Assembly: GCA_015680685.1 (NCBI GenBank) | Contig: MNCI01002797.1 | Span: forward strand, 1-23,711 | Source: Gnetum montanum | Taxonomy: Eukaryota; Streptophyta; Gnetopsida; Gnetales; Gnetaceae | DNA length: 23,711 nt | Reading direction: 5' to 3' | Shown: positions 19,433 to 23,711 of the stretch, one piece after another | Position numbering within the stretch: position 1 is the first letter of the stretch | Layout: the number at the start of each line of letters is the position of its first letter | Program-made: the position numbers and the translations under genes | The notes under the pieces: model-generated | Seen by the model: only the letters and a program-made list of their open reading frames with translations | What the model was told of the DNA's origin: nothing | The model's database searches: none

Positions 19433-19751
19433 CACAATAAAGTTTTGTGCAGTTCCGTCTTATGGAAACTATCTGCGATTCATTTAAATTGTACGAGAAC
19501 ATAAAAAAATAATGGGGATTTATTTATAAAACAATTTTTTTCGCACCAAAAATGTAAAATCAATCTGTGATCGTTTCTCAGAAAAAATTTCGCACATCGA
19601 TATTTTTATTAGGAGTTTCTTTTCTTGATTCTATCCTTACACCAATATTGTTTTGTGATTCTATCGCTGTGAAAGACTAGTAAATTTGAAATTGGGCTGG
19701 CAGAGCCTAAGTAACTTTCTTTTCACTGTTTTTTTCGTATTGGCTTACCAG

Positions 19752-20761
19752 GAAATTTTGATGGTGCAATTTTCGTATGAGAACTCTAAACCAAATATTT
19801 TCGCTAATGATTACAAACATTCTACTGACAGATTAATGACTAATCACTTTGTCGAAAAAATGGCCATGGAGACCCAGGATAAATCCTACCGCTACGGAGA
19901 CTTCAAGCCTCCCAGACTTTTATCAGAAACGATAGAATCCATTGCCGGAGCAGTGCTCGTCGACGGTGGCTAGCATTGATGATGTGTGGAAGGTAATTCC
20001 TTAGCAATAACCTTTAACCATAGTGTTTTTGAAGTTACTGCTAAGTGGATGTTTAAAAGCATTTAAATGGCAGGTAATGAGGCCACTGTTAGAGCCTATT
20101 ATCGGATCAGACTCTTTAAAGCTGCATACGGTATCCGAACTGCAAGAGTTGTGCCAAGGCCGAGGGTGGGCAACAGAGTACAAAACTTACACAATCAACT
20201 CAGAAACAGAGCTGACAGGAGCAGAAGTTCTCATTGAGGGAAAGATAATCGGATTTGCCGATAAACAAACCAAGGATCTGGCATTGAGAACAGCAGCTAA
20301 AATTGCTCTGGATACTCTCAAGAAAACCCCTGAAATGTTACTGGATAACAAGGAAGGCAACGATCACTTGGGAGGGCAGCAGCTACTGCACAACTATTGT
20401 CAATACAAACACTGGCCCAATCCAGAATATAGGCAAGTGCACTCTCGCTGCCATCCATAAGCACTCTATTAGTTATGGATACACAATTTCTTAAATCTTT
20501 TGGGAGGCTAAAATATAACATTTGAGTAGGTAATGACGGATAGTATTTTGATATATTATCTGAAATTCTTAAAATAGTTTTTAAATTAGTTAACTTTCAT
20601 GTTTCTTCTATGCAGGAAGATAAAAGATGAAGGTCTATCACACCAAAAGAAATACATTTATTCTGTACGGGTGAAGATGGACCATTGTTGGACCAACGAA
20701 TTTTAATAGTAAACCAATGCCAAGGATAACAGAAGCTCTTGAATTTCCTACAGGAAAATGA
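19752..20761 (+). pseudogene. Dicer-like C-terminal remnant: end of RNase IIIb plus dsRNA-binding domains
   Basis: Three exons. Exon 1 (19752-19992) follows a pyrimidine tract and ag; it carries YGDFKPPRLLSETIESIAGA, the second signature of an RNase III domain. Exon 2 (20074-20432) continues with VWKVMRPLLEPIIGSDSLKL and SELQELC, then a dsRBD ending KDLALRTAAKIALDTLKK. Exon 3 (from 20616) continues a second dsRBD: WPNPEYRKIKDEGLSHQKKY, IYSVRVK, WTNEF, then stop at 20704-20706. The intron between exons 2 and 3 starts gcaagt, a GC donor. Breaks: a TAG and a 1-base frame offset at 19971-19974, and a frame break at 20704-20707, after which SKPMPRITEA reads in another frame to 20761. The conserved Asp of the DIVES-type motif is Glu (ETIES), while the following catalytic Glu is kept. 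Helicase, PAZ, RNase IIIa and the first RNase IIIb signature are absent. Wording is closest to DCL proteins; a two-dsRBD RNase III-like (RTL) gene is the alternative. Confidence 0.8.
20433..20615 (+). other. GC-AG intron of the Dicer-like remnant
   Basis: Donor atag|gcaagt, the consensus of the minor GC-AG class, and acceptor tcttctatgcag|gaag. Joining the exons restores the dsRBD reading (EYR-KIKDEG) exactly, which supports both sites. Length 183 bp. Confidence 0.7.
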
Positions 20762-22081
20762 AAACCCTATATAAGAATATGACTTGTACATACATATCTG
20801 TGGTTATAACCTGCAACAGAAATTGCAAGTGCCAAGGAAAGGAAAGAGAGTTTTTATATTAACCTAATTGCAAGTGCCAAGGAGAGGCAAAAGAGATTAA
20901 AATGAGTTGTTAACTTAATGACAATATTATAGGTTACCATCTCCGAAAGGAGATCAACGGAAACTGCTATGACAACGTTGTAAAACACCCACCATGGAGA
21001 TCTAGAATTACTGTGATAACATCATACGCATCAACCATGTTAACCATACGAAGTTAAAGGTAAAAGAGAATTCCACATCATGATAAGCAAGGGACAGTGC
21101 TAATTCCTATAAACTTGAGATCAACTCTAAAAAATGTCCATAGAAACATCGCTTCAGTGTTCCCGTGACAGAAGTATAAGCATCCCATTACTCGTAATAT
21201 ATTTACAACAATCAGCAAATATTTCACATCATCAGCCAATATTATCAGTCGTTGTTAAAGTATTCCAGTTAAATTGTCAATTGTACATGTAATGGTCAAT
21301 TCAACAAATAAAGCCGTTTAATGTTAATAACTTGATTTTTAAACCATATTTAGATGCAATTTATTTTGTACCATACTTTCCAATATTACTTACTACCGAT
21401 TGTTTATCTGTTGGAATACAAGCACTAAAGCTTGGAACAACTTCATTGTTTGTAAGACTATAGATATTCTCAGGAAAGAATAAGCTTTTGAAACTTACAA
21501 AGAAGTTTAATCTATACTGCCAATTGCAGACTAAGGAGAAATCAAAACATAAAGAACATTAGGAATTCAAAGTCCATAATCTAATTAGATACACATGATA
21601 GAAGAGTTAAAATCGTATTTTGTCACAAAAGCAATTTGATTCTGCACGAATAGAAGCAAAGCCTTATCTAGATTATTAACTTCCTCGGGTTGCAACTGCT
21701 GCGGATGTCTGGTTGAAACAAGTCAAAAAATTTATGAAACCTGAGTTGTAGTTTTCTGACACTGTAGTTAGGAGTAAAATTTTCATAGAAACCAACAGGA
21801 AAGAAAAACGCTTTAAAAATCAGGTTATATTTTCGAAAACTTACAGCAGACAATTTAGAAATTTCAAATCTTGTGATCCGGACAGAAAAAGAACACCCCT
21901 GAAGAAAAGGATACTGTGGCATTAAAAAAGCAATCTAATTTGGCAATCAGAATGTAAAATTAATCAATTGCTATGATAATTTGGCAAGCAAGCTACTTTT
22001 ATAAGTGTTTTTGCCACCGTTCTTCTAAAGAATCTAGCCTACACCGGTACATCACGGACAGGAAGGAATGAATGATTGTAG
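20762..22081. other. No recognised gene; small repeats only
   Basis: AT-rich. A 45-bp-period duplication of attgcaagtgccaagga occurs at 20822 and 20867. A motif agcaaatatttcacatcatc at about 21214 recurs at 22145. An 84-codon minus-strand open stretch at 21668-21922 resembles nothing I know, and I do not call it coding. Confidence 0.5.
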
Positions 22082-22492
22082 AAGAAAAGCGGCCTCAGAG
22101 ATCTTGGTGGATAGATGTCATCAAATGACAAAGTCATCAAGAGTAGCAAATATTTCTCACATCATCAGCCAAGATTGAACATTAAGCCAACGAAACATAA
22201 AACATAAAACGTGTTATAAAAGCTATCAAATCAGTAAATCAAAACAATTAAAAAGCATCAGAGCGCAAGTGAAATTTCGTAACCGATAGTCCGCATAAGC
22301 TATCAGACGCCGGTGCTCATCATTTGCCTTCTGAAGTCGGCCTAAAAATTACTGGAAACATCTTAGACACCGTAATAACATTGGCGACGAAAACTTTGTC
22401 CAAGAAAGGAGGACCTCAAAGATCTTGGTGGAATCGATTCATCAAATGGAAAACCATCAAGAGTAGCAAATATTGTTGTTCTATCATCGGTC
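22082..22492. repeat. Direct repeat of ~90 bp, 320 bp apart
   Basis: 22082-22172 and 22402-22492 share aagaaa-ggxggxctcaxagatc, ttggtgga, tcatcaaatg and catcaagagtagcaaatat in the same order and spacing. On the minus strand the right copy reads IFATLDGFPFDE, then PPRSLRSSF; the left copy starts IFATLDDF and is then broken. This suggests a duplicated segment of a once-coding or transcribed unit. Confidence 0.65.
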
Positions 22493-22719
22493 CTGACACA
22501 TTCTAGGAAAACAAGAACACGAAGCAGCCACGAAATAGCATTTGGATGGAATGCGGCGGCAAATATAGGGGCAAATTGAAACCAGGGTTTAGGGTTTTGA
22601 TTAGGGTTATCGATACCCTTTGTCCGAATGGGATGATCTGGCCTATGGCCCGTGCCCTGCCATACTCGTGCGAATTTCTTTACTCGATTGGTAACACAAA
22701 AGGTGTTCGTAAAGGCCAC
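22363..22719 (-). CDS. Unrecognised 118-codon frame, doubtful
   Basis: An open minus-strand frame with more balanced base composition than its surroundings. It contains KGIDNPNQNPKPWFQFAPIF and IFATLDGFPFDESIPPRSLR. I know no family for it. The telo-box-like stretch at 22584-22608 falls inside it; such stretches usually lie in 5' untranslated leaders. A more likely reading is therefore a minus-strand gene leader or first exon starting near 22620 rather than a protein over the whole frame. Confidence 0.2.
   Translation of the reverse strand: MAFTNTFCVTNRVKKFARVWQGTGHRPDHPIRTKGIDNPNQNPKPWFQFAPIFAAAFHPNAISWLLRVLVFLECVRTDDRTTIFATLDGFPFDESIPPRSLRSSFLGQSFRRQCYYGV
22584..22608 (-). promoter_or_regulatory. 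Telo-box-like stretch
   Basis: The minus strand has aaccctaatc followed by aaaaccctaaaccct. Plant telo-boxes (AAACCCTAA) are common near transcription starts and in leaders of housekeeping genes. This suggests a minus-strand promoter or leader here, but no clear gene follows to the left. Confidence 0.4.
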
Positions 22720-22746
22720 CCACTACTTCGCTGGATTTTGTCCTGA

Positions 22747-23711
22747 AAACTAATAATTATTATGTTAATGAGTTGTGTTAAAAGAGGAAATTTTTTAACG
22801 GAAATTATTGTGTTTGTAATAGCTGGACCAATTATCTATACAGAATTTAAGTCTAAATAAATGCCATAGCAAGAATTATTTAAAATTAGTTTGATTTTTT
22901 TTCAATATGAAAGTTAAATCTTAGTGAATCAATTTTGGGATTTTATTAATTTGTAAAAAAAAAAGATTCTCTTAACCAAATAATAGATATATATCAGAGA
23001 TATGTAGGTAAACTAGTTTTAACCAAAACAAAACTGGGTATAATAACCAAAATAATATGTTAATATAACATAACTTTGTTTTTTTAGAAATAGGTCAATG
23101 TCATATTAAACCTAAGCATAGTTTTTATTCCCCTAAATCAAAATAATTGTACAATCTTCTCTCTTTTCTTTTTGTTCTTTTTTATTAAACAATAAGGTAT
23201 GTAGATTTGGAACCTCCATCAAATGTGCAACAAGGTACTTCCTCACAATGGAGTAGATTTTGGTTTACAAGACCAACTTATTTCATTGTTAATTTAACCC
23301 AATCAAAAGTTCAAGACACTATCTTACATTATATTTAGCAAGTTGCAAGTTCATCTCTAAGGATATGCTAAGATCCCTTCATCTTTCATTAGGGGTGATA
23401 GAATTTGAAACCATTTTTCTTAAAGAATATTTACTTTCAAATTAAATTAAAACTTAAGAATCTAACATTACCCTCTAGAATTGAACCCAAAACTTAAGTT
23501 AACTACCAACTACATGACAAGGACATCTCAAAATTGGCAATTCCCATGAGCAAACCTAATCACAATGTATAAATTTGTATCCTATTTTTCTTTATGTGTT
23601 TATTTTCAAAAGATTACGAAAATAGCTAAAAATTTCACAAAATTCTAACAAAATCCCATCCTACAGCAAAGACAATGTGAATAATCATAAAATATTTGAA
23701 TGGCAAGTGGG
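22747..23711. other. AT-rich sequence, no recognised feature
   Basis: Many short A and T runs, no reading frame above noise and no repeat partner within the window. Nothing here supports a gene. Confidence 0.5.

Noticed and set aside
19752-20761. RNase three-like (RTL) gene as first choice
   Set aside because: Both families share RNase III plus dsRBD order, but PLLEPI, SELQELC and the WTNEF...PMPR wording of the second dsRBD sit closer to Dicer-like proteins. RTL is kept only as an alternative.
22584-22608. Interstitial telomere repeat
   Set aside because: Only about three imperfect heptamers are present; a telo-box in a gene leader explains it better.
1-23711. CRISPR arrays, tRNA or rRNA genes, bacterial operons or phage genes
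   Set aside because: No regularly spaced repeats, no tRNA fold apart from primer-site fragments, and no ribosome-binding-site-led gene strings; the content is plant nuclear.

Overview
The window looks like nuclear DNA of a seed plant with a large, repeat-rich genome. This rests on AT-rich composition, degenerate Ty3/gypsy retrotransposons with a tRNA-Asp-type primer site, and plant introns in a Dicer-like gene remnant. A gymnosperm is a reasonable guess because the elements are old and heavily decayed, but nothing proves it. The first 20 bases are a palindromic linker, and two single Ns mark draft joins, so this is probably a clone-derived draft sequence.

About three quarters of the window (21-17552) is one nested retrotransposon structure, all on the minus strand. 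An outer element runs 5'->3' leftwards: 5' LTR 16635-17552, primer-binding site, gag, protease and the first part of RT (12531-13080). It resumes at 2319 with the end of RT, RNase H and integrase, and runs off the left edge. A second element of the same family (2325-12525) sits inside its RT gene, just after the catalytic FMDD position, with a 5-bp target duplication (gtgga/atgga). The inner element has a 5' LTR (11602-12525), primer site, a gag N-terminus fused by deletion to RT, then RNase H and integrase. A spacer of about 2 kb follows, then a decayed reading frame of about 920 codons (3444-6216), a purine tract and the 3' LTR. Layout, RT wording and primer site suggest the Athila/Tat branch of Ty3/gypsy. 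Neither copy can encode intact proteins.

The inner element's 3' LTR is corrupted at 2368-2761. The block between the two Ns carries a 313-bp exact reverse complement of 2055-2367, most likely an inverted contig placed in the draft, with roughly 430 bp of LTR missing.

The right quarter (17553-23711) is not recognisably retrotransposon. It holds a 309-bp hairpin element with TA at both edges, a small second hairpin ending in a splice-donor-like site, and a Dicer-like C-terminal gene remnant on the plus strand (19752-20761: end of RNase IIIb, one dsRBD and part of a second, with two frame breaks). Further right are a duplicated ~90-bp segment, a telo-box-like stretch in an unrecognised minus-strand frame, and AT-rich sequence without recognisable genes.

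I see no operon-like or defence system. The most novel items are the uncharacterised long reading frame between pol and the 3' LTR, nonsense codons shared by both gag copies, and the hairpin element upstream of the Dicer-like remnant.
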